A DNA stretch of 10,363 bases from Romboutsia sp. 13368 (GCF_018336475.1 NZ_CP048741.1:2120169-2130531), one strand, 5' to 3'; positions 1 through 6,640 are shown, numbered from the stretch's first letter. Numbers and translations: made by a program. Notes: a model not told the origin generated them from the letters alone.

Positions 1-61
1 ATTAAATTGTAATTTATTTTTAATAATACTTTTATTTTAAGTTATTAATATTTATATAGTT

Positions 62-430
62 TTAAGGTTTTGCTTTTGGTGTAAATACAACTGCCATAAT
101 ATATCCAAAGAATATTGCTGCAGCTATACCTCCACCACATGCTGTTAAACCTCCTGTAAAAACACCAAGTAGTCCATCTTTATCTATTGCCATTTTAGTA
201 CCTTTAGCTAATGTATGACCAAATCCTATTATAGGTACCGTTGCACCAGAACCTCCAAACTCAACAATAGGTTCATAAATACCTAAAAAGCTTAAAATTA
301 CACCAATTGTAACATAGCTAACCAATACATATGGTGACTGCATTTTAAAATAATCCATCAGTATTTGTGCAATTAAACAAATAATTCCTCCTACAAAAAA
401 TACTTTTATATAATCTAATAACAAATTCAT
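62..430 (-). CDS. spoVAE: Stage V sporulation protein AE (SpoVAE/SpoVAEb type), membrane component of the Ca-DPA channel
   Basis: Small hydrophobic protein of the SpoVAC/SpoVAE membrane family, part of the forespore inner-membrane SpoVA complex that moves Ca-DPA. About four hydrophobic segments can be seen (roughly residues 8-27, 34-52, 62-78 and 86-116). The motif FVGGIICLIAQILMD near the N-terminus is paralogous to FIVGGIICVIGQIIND in SpoVAC, and the GSGATVPIIGFGHTLAKG stretch is typical of SpoVAE. I chose ATG at 428-430, giving 122 residues, because AGGGGGTGG lies directly before it; the spacing is rather short, so a TTG two codons further in is also possible. Longer starts (ATG at 443-445 or TTG at 449-451) overlap the end of spoVAD and have no ribosome binding site. 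The gene begins 7 nt after the spoVAD stop and is the last visible gene of the operon. No SpoVAEa start is seen in the remaining 61 nt. The family call is firm; the exact start is uncertain. Confidence 0.9.
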   Translation of the reverse strand: MNLLLDYIKVFFVGGIICLIAQILMDYFKMQSPYVLVSYVTIGVILSFLGIYEPIVEFGGSGATVPIIGFGHTLAKGTKMAIDKDGLLGVFTGGLTACGGGIAAAIFFGYIMAVVFTPKAKP

Positions 431-437
431 CCACCCC

Positions 438-1451
438 CTAATCATTTTCAATAACTACAGCATGTGCAACACATGGTATTGTTTGTTTTTGCAGTGTACT
501 AGTTGGAGATAATAAAGCACCTGTAGACACTAGCATTACTTTATTAAACTCTTTTTTTAATAATTTTTGATAAATATATCCTGCAAATACAGTTGCAGAA
601 CATCCACATCCACTACCTCCACAATGTACATCTTGTTTTTCTAAATTAAACATCTCTATACCACAGTCTGTATAAACATTTGATATATCAATGCCCTTTT
701 TCTTTAGAAAATCTTCTGTTATTTGTTTTCCTAATGTTCCTAAATCTCCAGTTGCAATTATATCAAAACTATTTGGGTCATCCTTTGTATCATTAAAATA
801 TGAATATATTGTATCTATAGCTGCTGGTGCCATAGCGGCTCCCATATTATTTCCATCATCGATACCTTCATCTATTACTTTTCCAACGGTTATATATCTT
901 ATTTTAGGACCTTTTTCATTTGGAGCTATTAATACTGACCCTGCACCAGTTACAGTCCATTGCGCTGTCATTGGTTTTTGATTTCCTAACTCTAAAGGAA
1001 ATCTAAATTGCCTCTCAGCTGTACAGTAATGACTTGATGTGCCCGATAGTACTAAATCTGCAAATCCACCATCAATAAGCATTGCATTTAAACACATTCC
1101 TTCAGCCATCGTTGAACAAGCACCATATATACCAAAAAATGGTATGCCAAGTTCTCTTGCTGCAAATGATGCTGGTAGTATTTGATTTATTAAATCCCCA
1201 CCTAAAAGATAATTTACCTCCTCGAGTTTTTTACCTGCCTTTTTAACTGCAACTTGCATAGCTGTTTGAACCATCTTACTTTCAGCCAATTCCCATGACT
1301 TTTCTCCATATAAATCATCATCTAAAATAATATCAAAATAATCTTTTAAAGGTCCATCACCTTCCTTAGGTCCTACTATAGATGCTGCTGATATTATCGT
1401 TGGATTATTTTGTAATTTTACAGTTCTTTTTCCTACTCTTTTATTTGCCAT
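438..1451 (-). CDS. spoVAD: Stage V sporulation protein AD (SpoVAD), DPA-binding component
   Basis: Soluble protein of 337 residues with a thiolase/ketoacyl-synthase-like fold. In Bacillus this protein binds dipicolinic acid and is essential for loading the spore core with it. Visible family features are the N-terminal IISAASIVGPKEGDGPL region, the buried thiolase-type cysteine in IYGACSTMAEG (Cys112), the LSGTSSHYCTAERQFRFP segment around residues 135-152, and the C-terminal Gly/Cys-rich HCGGSGCGCSA motif (residues 276-286). There are no long hydrophobic segments, so it probably attaches to the inner spore membrane through SpoVAC and SpoVAE. ATG at 1449-1451 is preceded by AAGGAG at a proper distance. 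The gene lies 12 nt after spoVAC and 7 nt before spoVAE. Length and motifs agree with the family, and nothing suggests damage. Confidence 0.96.
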   Translation of the reverse strand: MANKRVGKRTVKLQNNPTIISAASIVGPKEGDGPLKDYFDIILDDDLYGEKSWELAESKMVQTAMQVAVKKAGKKLEEVNYLLGGDLINQILPASFAARELGIPFFGIYGACSTMAEGMCLNAMLIDGGFADLVLSGTSSHYCTAERQFRFPLELGNQKPMTAQWTVTGAGSVLIAPNEKGPKIRYITVGKVIDEGIDDGNNMGAAMAPAAIDTIYSYFNDTKDDPNSFDIIATGDLGTLGKQITEDFLKKKGIDISNVYTDCGIEMFNLEKQDVHCGGSGCGCSATVFAGYIYQKLLKKEFNKVMLVSTGALLSPTSTLQKQTIPCVAHAVVIEND

Positions 1452-1463
1452 ATTTTCATCTCC

Positions 1464-1904
1464 TTATTTTATAAGAGTAAAAATATAATAGAAAAATCCA
1501 CATATAATAGACGATCCTATTCCATACACTAATACTGGTCCTGCAATTTTAAATAAATTAGCTCCAACACCTAAAACAAAACCTTCTCTTTTAAACTCCA
1601 TAGCTGGAGATACTATAGAATTAGCAAATCCTGTTATTGGAACTATTGATCCAGCTCCTGCTCTCTTTCCTATTAAATCGTATACTCCTAATCCAGTTAA
1701 AAGAGCACCTATAAATATTAGTGTCATAGAAGTTGCTGTTCCTGCTGATAGCTTATCTAAATTACCAATTTTTGAATATAAATCATTTATTATCTGTCCT
1801 ATTACACAAATGATTCCACCAACTATAAATGCTAATGTATAGTTTTTTAAATAGGTTGGTTTAGGGCTAATTTCATCTACATATTTTTTATAATTTTTAC
1901 CCAA
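1464..1904 (-). CDS. spoVAC: Stage V sporulation protein AC (SpoVAC), mechanosensitive Ca-DPA channel subunit
   Basis: Integral membrane protein of 146 residues. SpoVAC of Bacillus behaves as a mechanosensitive channel for Ca-DPA release during germination. After a polar, Lys-rich N-terminus (residues 1-20) come hydrophobic segments at about 22-40, 56-76, 84-100 and 112-143. The GGIICVIGQIIND motif and the RAGAGSIVPITGFANSIVSPAMEFKREG signature (about residues 81-108) are characteristic. The start is TTG at 1902-1904. AAGGAGG lies about 8 nt upstream, inside the last codons of spoVAB, and no in-frame ATG fits better. An ATG inside the AGGAGGATG sequence is in another frame and soon stops. The gap after spoVAB is 4 nt, which suggests translational coupling. 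It is paralogous to spoVAE further down the operon. Confidence 0.95.
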   Translation of the reverse strand: MGKNYKKYVDEISPKPTYLKNYTLAFIVGGIICVIGQIINDLYSKIGNLDKLSAGTATSMTLIFIGALLTGLGVYDLIGKRAGAGSIVPITGFANSIVSPAMEFKREGFVLGVGANLFKIAGPVLVYGIGSSIICGFFYYIFTLIK

Positions 1905-1908
1905 GTTT

Positions 1909-2325
1909 TCATCCTCCTTCTATTATTCTCCATCCTATGATAGCTCCTATAATTTTGCCTATTAATAAAGATATTATTATATATTTTAAATATAAAGTTG
2001 GTATTTTTAATCGCCTTGATACTATTGGTATGTAATCTAGTATTTCAGTTAGTCCTGAACTTAAAAATCCTATAAATATTCCATATGAAAGTCCTAGTAT
2101 TAATACCCCTATTTTACCTATTGATATGCTTATATTTTGAATAGATATTAAAGACCCTAATAAAGCACCTATAACTATTATCTTTTCATAAAAGTTTATA
2201 AATGACCTTGTATTACTTATCTGGGCCATTCGTGGTATTATTCCAACTAATATTAATAGTGCAATCACGCCTGCACCTACCATTATTCCAGATGATAACC
2301 CAAATACTATTAAAAATAATTTCAA
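1909..2325 (-). CDS. spoVAB: Stage V sporulation protein AB (SpoVAB), membrane protein
   Basis: Very hydrophobic protein of 138 residues with about four membrane segments (roughly residues 3-30, 48-66, 72-92 and 112-134). It matches Bacillus SpoVAB from memory at the N-terminus (GIMVGAGVIALLILVGIIPRM against the GITVGAGFVAFL and GIIPR motifs), at GxxxGxLSSGLTEILDYIPI and at the LIGKIIGAIIGW end. SpoVAB is needed with SpoVAA for DPA uptake in Bacillus, but its exact role is not known. The start is TTG at 2323-2325 with AAGAGG about 8 nt upstream, overlapping the spoVAA stop codon. The next in-frame ATG (residue 15) would delete part of the conserved N-terminus, so TTG is preferred. Its place between spoVAA and spoVAC is the canonical Bacillus order. 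Confidence 0.9.
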   Translation of the reverse strand: MKLFLIVFGLSSGIMVGAGVIALLILVGIIPRMAQISNTRSFINFYEKIIVIGALLGSLISIQNISISIGKIGVLILGLSYGIFIGFLSSGLTEILDYIPIVSRRLKIPTLYLKYIIISLLIGKIIGAIIGWRIIEGG

Positions 2326-2336
2326 TTTTAAGCCTC

Positions 2337-2924
2337 TTACTTAGTATTTCTAAGCTCATTTTCAATTTCTTTATTTAAAGATTTCATTTTTAAATCCAAA
2401 GGGCTAGGTTCATTTTTAGCATAAGTAGGAATAAACTTATTAAAAAAAAGTGCAACTCCTAATCCTATGCCTATTGAATATGGTATTTGAAAATAAGGTA
2501 AATACTTCTTAGGATTTTTAGTTAGTGCATTAACCATAGTACTTTGAGAATGTATCATATTTACATCTGCATGAAAATTCATTATTCCCATTATAGACCC
2601 CATGAGAACAACTATAGATACCAACAAAACCCTTAAATATTTGGTTCTATCTTTTTTATTGCTATTGAAAAATATTATTACATCATCAGTTTTCAAAAAT
2701 GTTATATGAGCAGTAGATATCTTTTTCTTTACTTTATCAATCACTTCACCTATATGTATAACATCATAATTTGAATTTTGGTTTTCATAATTTCTTATAC
2801 ATATATTTCCTATTTCTTGTTCATACTCTTTTGGATATATATAATAAATATCTTTTAAGTAAATCTTTTTTGTAGTAAAGTTAAATGGATTTAACCTTAT
2901 AGGTATTAAGTAAATATCTTCCAT
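2337..2924 (-). CDS. spoVAA: Stage V sporulation protein AA (SpoVAA)
   Basis: 195-residue protein, close to the roughly 206 of the Bacillus homologue. It has an N-terminal soluble domain of about 95 residues, a membrane segment at about 97-115, a short loop, and a second membrane segment at about 146-164. Diagnostic stretches are GIMNFHADVNM right after the first membrane segment, YFQIPYSIGIGLGVALFFN in the second, and NEPSPLDLKM just after it; all three line up with Bacillus SpoVAA as I remember it. The N-terminal domain is much less conserved. The protein belongs to the SpoVA Ca-DPA machinery, in which AA and AB are accessory in the sense that some clostridia lack them. ATG at 2922-2924 is preceded by GGGAGG at good spacing. 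It is the first gene of the spoVA operon and begins 34 nt after the T-tract of a terminator. Confidence 0.9.
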   Translation of the reverse strand: MEDIYLIPIRLNPFNFTTKKIYLKDIYYIYPKEYEQEIGNICIRNYENQNSNYDVIHIGEVIDKVKKKISTAHITFLKTDDVIIFFNSNKKDRTKYLRVLLVSIVVLMGSIMGIMNFHADVNMIHSQSTMVNALTKNPKKYLPYFQIPYSIGIGLGVALFFNKFIPTYAKNEPSPLDLKMKSLNKEIENELRNTK

Positions 2925-2958
2925 ATAAAACCTCCCTTTTATTTATTATTTCTTAAAC

Positions 2959-3000
2959 AAAAAAAAATAAACCCTTAATCTAAATATAAATTAAGGATTT
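2959..3000 (-). terminator. Rho-independent terminator after sigF
   Basis: Read on the minus strand, an 11-bp stem (arms at 2990-3000 and 2969-2979, the arms being AAATCCTTAAT and ATTAAGGGTTT with one U-G wobble) closes a 10-nt loop. One base later comes a run of nine T (2967-2959). It begins 7 nt after the sigF stop and ends 34 nt before the spoVAA start codon. It therefore appears to end the spoIIA operon transcript. It has no T-run in the plus direction and should act only on leftward transcription. Confidence 0.85.
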
Positions 3001-3007
3001 ATCTTAG

Positions 3008-3775
3008 TTAACTAATATATGATTTTAATTTTGACAATACTTTCTTCTCGATTCTAGAAACCTGAACTTGGGATATATTTAATAATTCTCCAATTTCACT
3101 TTGAGTTCTATCTTCAAAATATCTTAACATTATTATTTGTCTTTCTCTTTTTTCTAGTTTTCCAAGTACTTCTTTAAGTAAGAGATTTTCTACAACTTTT
3201 TCTTCTTCACTTTCACCCTTTTGACTTATTTTATCTATTAGACATATTGGAGAACCTTCTTCCTCATGTATTACCCCATGTAAGTATTCAACAGAAAAAT
3301 TAGACTCCATTGCCATTACTAAATCTTCCTTTTCTACATCTAATTCTTTTGCTAATTCTTCTATACTTGGTTCTCTACCTAACTTTTTACTTAAAGCCTC
3401 ACTTGTAGTTTTTGCTTTTATTGCTATTTGCTTTAGAGACCTAGATACTTTTACCATACCATCATCTCTTAAATACCTTTTTATTTCACCTAGTATCATA
3501 GGAACTGCATATGTAGAGAATTTTACATTAAATCTTGAATCAAATTTATATATAGCTTTAATTAAACCTATTGACCCTAATTGGAATAAATCATCTCTAT
3601 CATAGCCTATGTTTAAAAATTTTGACACAACACTTCTAACTAGGCCTAAATTATTTTCTATTAATATCTCCTTAGCCCTTTCATCACCATTATTTTGAAC
3701 TTTTTCAATAAGTTCAAGAGTTTCTTCATGGCTAAGTAATGCTTTTTTTTCTTGTTTTTTTGCAGTTATCCCCAT
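3008..3775 (-). CDS. sigF: RNA polymerase sporulation sigma factor sigma-F (SpoIIAC)
   Basis: First forespore-specific sigma factor, directing early forespore genes (spoIIR, spoIIIG and others in known systems). The 255 residues show the usual layout: sigma-70 region 2 at about 35-105, including NNLGLVRSVVSKF and FQLGSIGLIKAIYKFD, with VKFSTYAVPMILGEIKRYLRDDG for DNA melting and -10 recognition; region 3 at about 110-165 (VSRSLKQIA, GREPSIEELAKEL); and region 4 at about 205-250, ending in the helix-turn-helix QSEIGELLNISQVQVSRIEKKVL, which is typical of the sigF/sigG group. Its place directly after spoIIAB identifies it as sigF and not sigG. ATG at 3773-3775 has AGAGG about 9 nt upstream. The gap from spoIIAB is 26 nt. 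The protein should be held inactive by SpoIIAB until septation. Confidence 0.97.
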   Translation of the reverse strand: MGITAKKQEKKALLSHEETLELIEKVQNNGDERAKEILIENNLGLVRSVVSKFLNIGYDRDDLFQLGSIGLIKAIYKFDSRFNVKFSTYAVPMILGEIKRYLRDDGMVKVSRSLKQIAIKAKTTSEALSKKLGREPSIEELAKELDVEKEDLVMAMESNFSVEYLHGVIHEEEGSPICLIDKISQKGESEEEKVVENLLLKEVLGKLEKRERQIIMLRYFEDRTQSEIGELLNISQVQVSRIEKKVLSKLKSYIS

Positions 3776-3801
3776 AATAAAACCTCTATTCTTTTTGGTC
3801 T

Positions 3802-4230
3802 TTATTCAGGCAAGTTTATATTTTTTGTCATAACTATTTTTGTTCCTTCATCTTTTATTGAACTTACCGTTACATCATCCATAAAACTTTCCATTACAGT
3901 AAACCCCATACCTGACCTTTCAAGTTCTGGCTTTGATGTATAAAGTGGTTGCATAGCCATTGAAATATCTTCTATTCCATGTCCTCTATCTTCTATTACT
4001 ACTTTTATAGTGTTATTATGTATCTCACATCTTAAATATACAAATTTTGATTCATCTTCATCATACCCATGTATAATAGAATTGGTAACAGCCTCTGATA
4101 CAGCAGTTTTTATATCCGCTATTTCATCTAATGTTGGATCTAGCTTAGCTGCAAAAGATGCAACTATAACTCTTGCTAAACTTTCATTTTCAGATTTGGC
4201 AGAAAATTTCACTTCCATAATATTATTCAT
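3802..4230 (-). CDS. spoIIAB: Anti-sigma-F factor and serine kinase SpoIIAB
   Basis: GHKL-fold protein of 142 residues that binds and inhibits sigma-F, and phosphorylates SpoIIAA on serine. The ATP site is complete: the N-box SEAVTNSIIHGY (Glu46, Asn50), the G1 box EDRGHGIEDI (Asp81, Gly83, Gly85) and the lid/G2 stretch KPELERSGMGFTVMESFMDDV (about residues 100-120). The N-terminal FSAKSENESLARVIVASFAAKLDPT matches the Bacillus protein closely. I kept ATG at 4228-4230, which has AAGGGGG about 9 nt upstream; an in-frame ATG four codons on (4216-4218) is possible, but the Bacillus N-terminus supports the longer form. It starts 13 nt after spoIIAA. No residue that I would expect in the active site is missing. 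Confidence 0.97.
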   Translation of the reverse strand: MNNIMEVKFSAKSENESLARVIVASFAAKLDPTLDEIADIKTAVSEAVTNSIIHGYDEDESKFVYLRCEIHNNTIKVVIEDRGHGIEDISMAMQPLYTSKPELERSGMGFTVMESFMDDVTVSSIKDEGTKIVMTKNINLPE

Positions 4231-4243
4231 AATATATTCCCCC

Positions 4244-4579
4244 TTACAAAGAACTTGCTACTTCTTCATATGTATCGTAGATGTTTATTATTTTATTCAT
4301 ACCTGATAAGTTAAATATTTTTTTTACTCTATCATTTACATTTACTACTGATACTTTTCCACCTTCATTGGAAATTTTTTTGTATCTACCTATAATTACA
4401 CCTATACCTGATGAATCCATAAATCTAATATTTTTAAAATCAAATACTATATTTTTAACTGATTTAGAATCTAATATAATATCTATTTTATCTCTAACTT
4501 CATTAGTTATATGATGGTCCAGTTCACTAGCTAAAAATTCTATAACTAAATTTTTTTCTTCTAAAGAACATCTTATCAT
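4244..4579 (-). CDS. spoIIAA: Anti-anti-sigma-F factor SpoIIAA (STAS domain)
   Basis: Single STAS domain of 111 residues. In its dephosphorylated form it binds SpoIIAB and frees sigma-F; SpoIIAB inactivates it by phosphorylation and the phosphatase SpoIIE (not in this window) reverses this. The phosphorylation motif FMDSSGIGVIIGRYKKI is intact, and the target is the first serine after Asp55 (Ser56). N-terminal beta-strands (LVIEFLASELDHHITNEVRD) and the C-terminal LSGMNKIINIYDTYEEV are standard. ATG at 4577-4579 follows AGGGGGAA at good distance. It is the first gene of the operon and has a predicted sigma-H promoter 43-71 nt upstream. The dacF gene that precedes spoIIAA in Bacillus is absent; an RNA helicase is the upstream neighbour instead. 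Confidence 0.97.
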   Translation of the reverse strand: MIRCSLEEKNLVIEFLASELDHHITNEVRDKIDIILDSKSVKNIVFDFKNIRFMDSSGIGVIIGRYKKISNEGGKVSVVNVNDRVKKIFNLSGMNKIINIYDTYEEVASSL

Positions 4580-4621
4580 TAGTATTTTCCCCCTATATTA
4601 TATAAAGTGTTAATATATTAT

Positions 4622-4650
4622 GAATTCTATAGTATTAAATATTATCCTTC
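4622..4650 (-). promoter_or_regulatory. Predicted sigma-H promoter of the spoIIA operon
   Basis: On the minus strand the -35-like element GAAGGATAA (4650-4642) and the -10-like element ATAGAATTC (4630-4622) are separated by exactly 11 nt. They match the sigma-H consensus RnAGGAWWW-N11/12-RnnGAATWW at all defined positions but the last one. Transcription would begin about 35 nt before the spoIIAA ATG. In B. subtilis and other spore formers spoIIA is transcribed by sigma-H with Spo0A-P. I see no convincing Spo0A box, though TTATTGAA overlapping the -35 is a partial match. Confidence 0.75.
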
Positions 4651-4812
4651 AATAAAATTTAACTACTTTTGTTTTATTGTGTCTTAAAAAACTTCTTATC
4701 TGTTATTTGAATACTCATATTAGATATATCTCTACCATATTAAGTTAAGATTAATAAGATTTAATTACCATATTTCTCTATCATCCATAAGTATTATTGC
4801 ATGTACTACAAT

Positions 4813-4842
4813 TTAATTATTAGATTTCAATCCAACAATTAA
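4813..4842 (-). other. AT-rich long hairpin downstream of the helicase gene
   Basis: Two 14-nt arms (4842-4829 and 4826-4813) are complementary with two G-U wobbles in the minus-strand RNA. Counted with a TGAA tetraloop, the stem is about 13 bp. It begins about 33 nt after the helicase stop codon. No T-run follows on either strand, so it is not a standard intrinsic terminator. It could mark the 3' end of the helicase mRNA by processing or weak termination. The rest of the gap between the helicase and spoIIAA holds the sigma-H promoter and nothing else I can identify. Confidence 0.45.
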
Positions 4843-4874
4843 TATGTAATATCTACAATACTCCTATAAATTAA

Positions 4875-6500
4875 TTATTTTCTTTTTCTGTTAGCTCTTT
4901 CTATATTTATCTTATTTCCTTTTATTTTTATATCTTTCATTTTTTCTAATACCTTTTTAGCATTTTGCTTAGGTACTTCAACGAAAGTATATTTGTCATA
5001 TATATCTATTGTTCCAACTAATTTACCAGGTATTCCAACTTCTCCAGCTATAGCTCCTAATATATCTTTAGCTTGAACTCTTTGATTTCTACCAACATTT
5101 ATAAATAGTCTTATCATACCTTCTCTAGCTCCAGTATCTTTAGACTTTGAACGTCCTTCTCTACGATTTCTTGATGGCTCTTCAACTATTTCTTGCTTCT
5201 CTTCATCACCTAAAGCTATCTTTAAAAGAGCCGCTGCTATATCAACTACACCATACTCAGTTTCTGATTCTGAACAGAAGTTTTCTAACCATTGTATTTG
5301 CTTAGTTAGATGACCTGCTTCTACAACCTCTTTAACTTGATTAAAGAATGTACTTACTTTCTTTTCTTCAACATCAGCAACTGATGGTATATCATGCTTA
5401 ACTAATTTAGTTTTAGTATATCTTTCTATATCTCTCATTTTTCTCATTTCTTTTCCAAATACGAATGAGAATGATATACCACTTCTACCTGCTCTACCAG
5501 TTCTACCGATTCTGTGTACATAGTACTCTTCATCTTGTGGTAAATCGTAGTTAAATACAGCTTCAACATCATCAACATCTATACCTCTAGCTGCAACATC
5601 TGTAGCTACTAGTATATCTATTGTTCCATTTCTGAACTTATCCATTACTATATCTCTTTGTGTTTGCTTTAAGTCACCGTGTAATGCATCTGCAAAGTAT
5701 CCTCTTGCTTGTAAATCACTAACTAATTCATCTGCACCTTTTTTAGTATTACAGAAAACTACAGATAATTTAGGATTATATACATCTATTAATCTACTTA
5801 ATACTTCTAATTTATTAGCCGATCTTGTTTCTATATAATATTGCTTTATGTTAGGAACTGTAAGTTCTTTTCTAACAACTTTTATATGTTCTGGATCTTT
5901 TTGATATTTTTTAGTTAACTCTAATATACCTTTTGGCATAGTAGCTGAGAAGAAAGTAGTTTGTCTTTCTTCTGGAGTTTTACTTAGAATCATCTCTATA
6001 TCTTCTCTGAATCCCATATCTAACATTTCATCAGCTTCATCTAATATAACCATTTTTACATTATCCATTTTTAATGTTTTACGGTTTATATGGTCTATAA
6101 CACGTCCTGGAGTACCTATTACTATTTGAACTCCACCCTTTAATGCCTTTATTTGTCTTTCTATTGGCTGTCCACCATATACAGGTAAACTTTTTATTCC
6201 GTGCATATATTTACCTATTTTTCTTATTTCAGTTGAAACTTGTATTGCAAGTTCTCTAGTCGGACAAAGAACTACTGCTTGTAAATTTTTCTCTTCAGGA
6301 TTTATCATTTCTAATACTGGTATACTGAATGCCGCTGTTTTTCCCGTACCTGTTTGAGCTTGTCCTATAACATCTTTACCCGATAAAATCACAGGTATAG
6401 ACTGTGATTGTATCGGAGATGGTTCTTCAAATCCCATTTCTATTACAGCTCTTTTTATATCATCACTTATTGGTAAGTCTTCAAATTTTATTATATTCAT
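4875..6500 (-). CDS. deaD: DEAD-box ATP-dependent RNA helicase with a DbpA-type RNA-binding domain
   Basis: 541-residue RNA helicase that unwinds short RNA duplexes in ribosome assembly and mRNA turnover, often important in the cold. Motifs in order: Q motif (Phe6, PSPIQ to Gln31), Walker A AQTGTGKT (48-55), PTRELA (80-85), TPGR (130-133), DEAD (154-157), SAT (185-187), VFCNTKKGADEL (248-259), ATDVAARGID (299-308) and HRIGRTGRAGR (329-339). After a helical linker and a charged, basic stretch (about 436-460), residues 462-535 form a DbpA/CsdA-type RNA-recognition domain, followed by a basic tail. I chose ATG at 6498-6500: GGAAAGGAAA lies upstream, and the protein then starts just before the Q motif. 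An in-frame extension of 23 residues would begin with TTG inside the promoter's -35 box, so it is rejected. The gene appears to be transcribed alone. The exact subfamily name (DeaD, CshA or DbpA) is less certain than the class. Confidence 0.93.
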   Translation of the reverse strand: MNIIKFEDLPISDDIKRAVIEMGFEEPSPIQSQSIPVILSGKDVIGQAQTGTGKTAAFSIPVLEMINPEEKNLQAVVLCPTRELAIQVSTEIRKIGKYMHGIKSLPVYGGQPIERQIKALKGGVQIVIGTPGRVIDHINRKTLKMDNVKMVILDEADEMLDMGFREDIEMILSKTPEERQTTFFSATMPKGILELTKKYQKDPEHIKVVRKELTVPNIKQYYIETRSANKLEVLSRLIDVYNPKLSVVFCNTKKGADELVSDLQARGYFADALHGDLKQTQRDIVMDKFRNGTIDILVATDVAARGIDVDDVEAVFNYDLPQDEEYYVHRIGRTGRAGRSGISFSFVFGKEMRKMRDIERYTKTKLVKHDIPSVADVEEKKVSTFFNQVKEVVEAGHLTKQIQWLENFCSESETEYGVVDIAAALLKIALGDEEKQEIVEEPSRNRREGRSKSKDTGAREGMIRLFINVGRNQRVQAKDILGAIAGEVGIPGKLVGTIDIYDKYTFVEVPKQNAKKVLEKMKDIKIKGNKINIERANRKRK

Positions 6501-6540
6501 ATGTTGTTTCCTTTCCGTTATCAGTTTATCTAACCTATCC

Positions 6541-6569
6541 ATTATATATTTATTTGAGATAATATGCAA
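6541..6569 (-). promoter_or_regulatory. Predicted sigma-A promoter of the helicase gene
   Basis: On the minus strand TTGCAT (6569-6564) and a perfect TATAAT (6546-6541) are spaced by 17 nt. Transcription would start near 6534, giving a 5' untranslated leader of roughly 35 nt that carries the GGAAAGGAAA ribosome binding site. Its position shows that the helicase has a promoter of its own and does not depend on the antiporter transcript. Confidence 0.8.
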
Positions 6570-6640
6570 TTAATATTTTACCCTTCTCATATGTATAATA
6601 TTCAGGATGATATAAAATATATTTCTTACCTATTTACATG

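Noticed and set aside
1..61. Terminator after spoVAE at the left edge
   Set aside because: Only weak, bulged A/T pairings are present with no GC stem and no T-run; the true end of the operon is probably outside the window.
691..981. Plus-strand open frame of 96 codons over spoVAD
   Set aside because: It is antisense to a clearly conserved gene, has no ribosome binding site and resembles no protein; the other overlapping open frames in the window (for example 4010-4306, 7383-7691 and 8346-8555) fail for the same reasons.
4590..4620. Sigma-A promoter from TATAAT close to spoIIAA
   Set aside because: The TATAAT lies almost against the ribosome binding site, so a transcript would lack it, and no -35 element occurs at 16-18 nt upstream.
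6501..6569. N-terminal extension of the helicase by 23 residues from a TTG start
   Set aside because: The TTG is the first codon of the predicted -35 box and lies upstream of the transcription start. The ATG at 6498-6500 has a good ribosome binding site and gives the usual family N-terminus.
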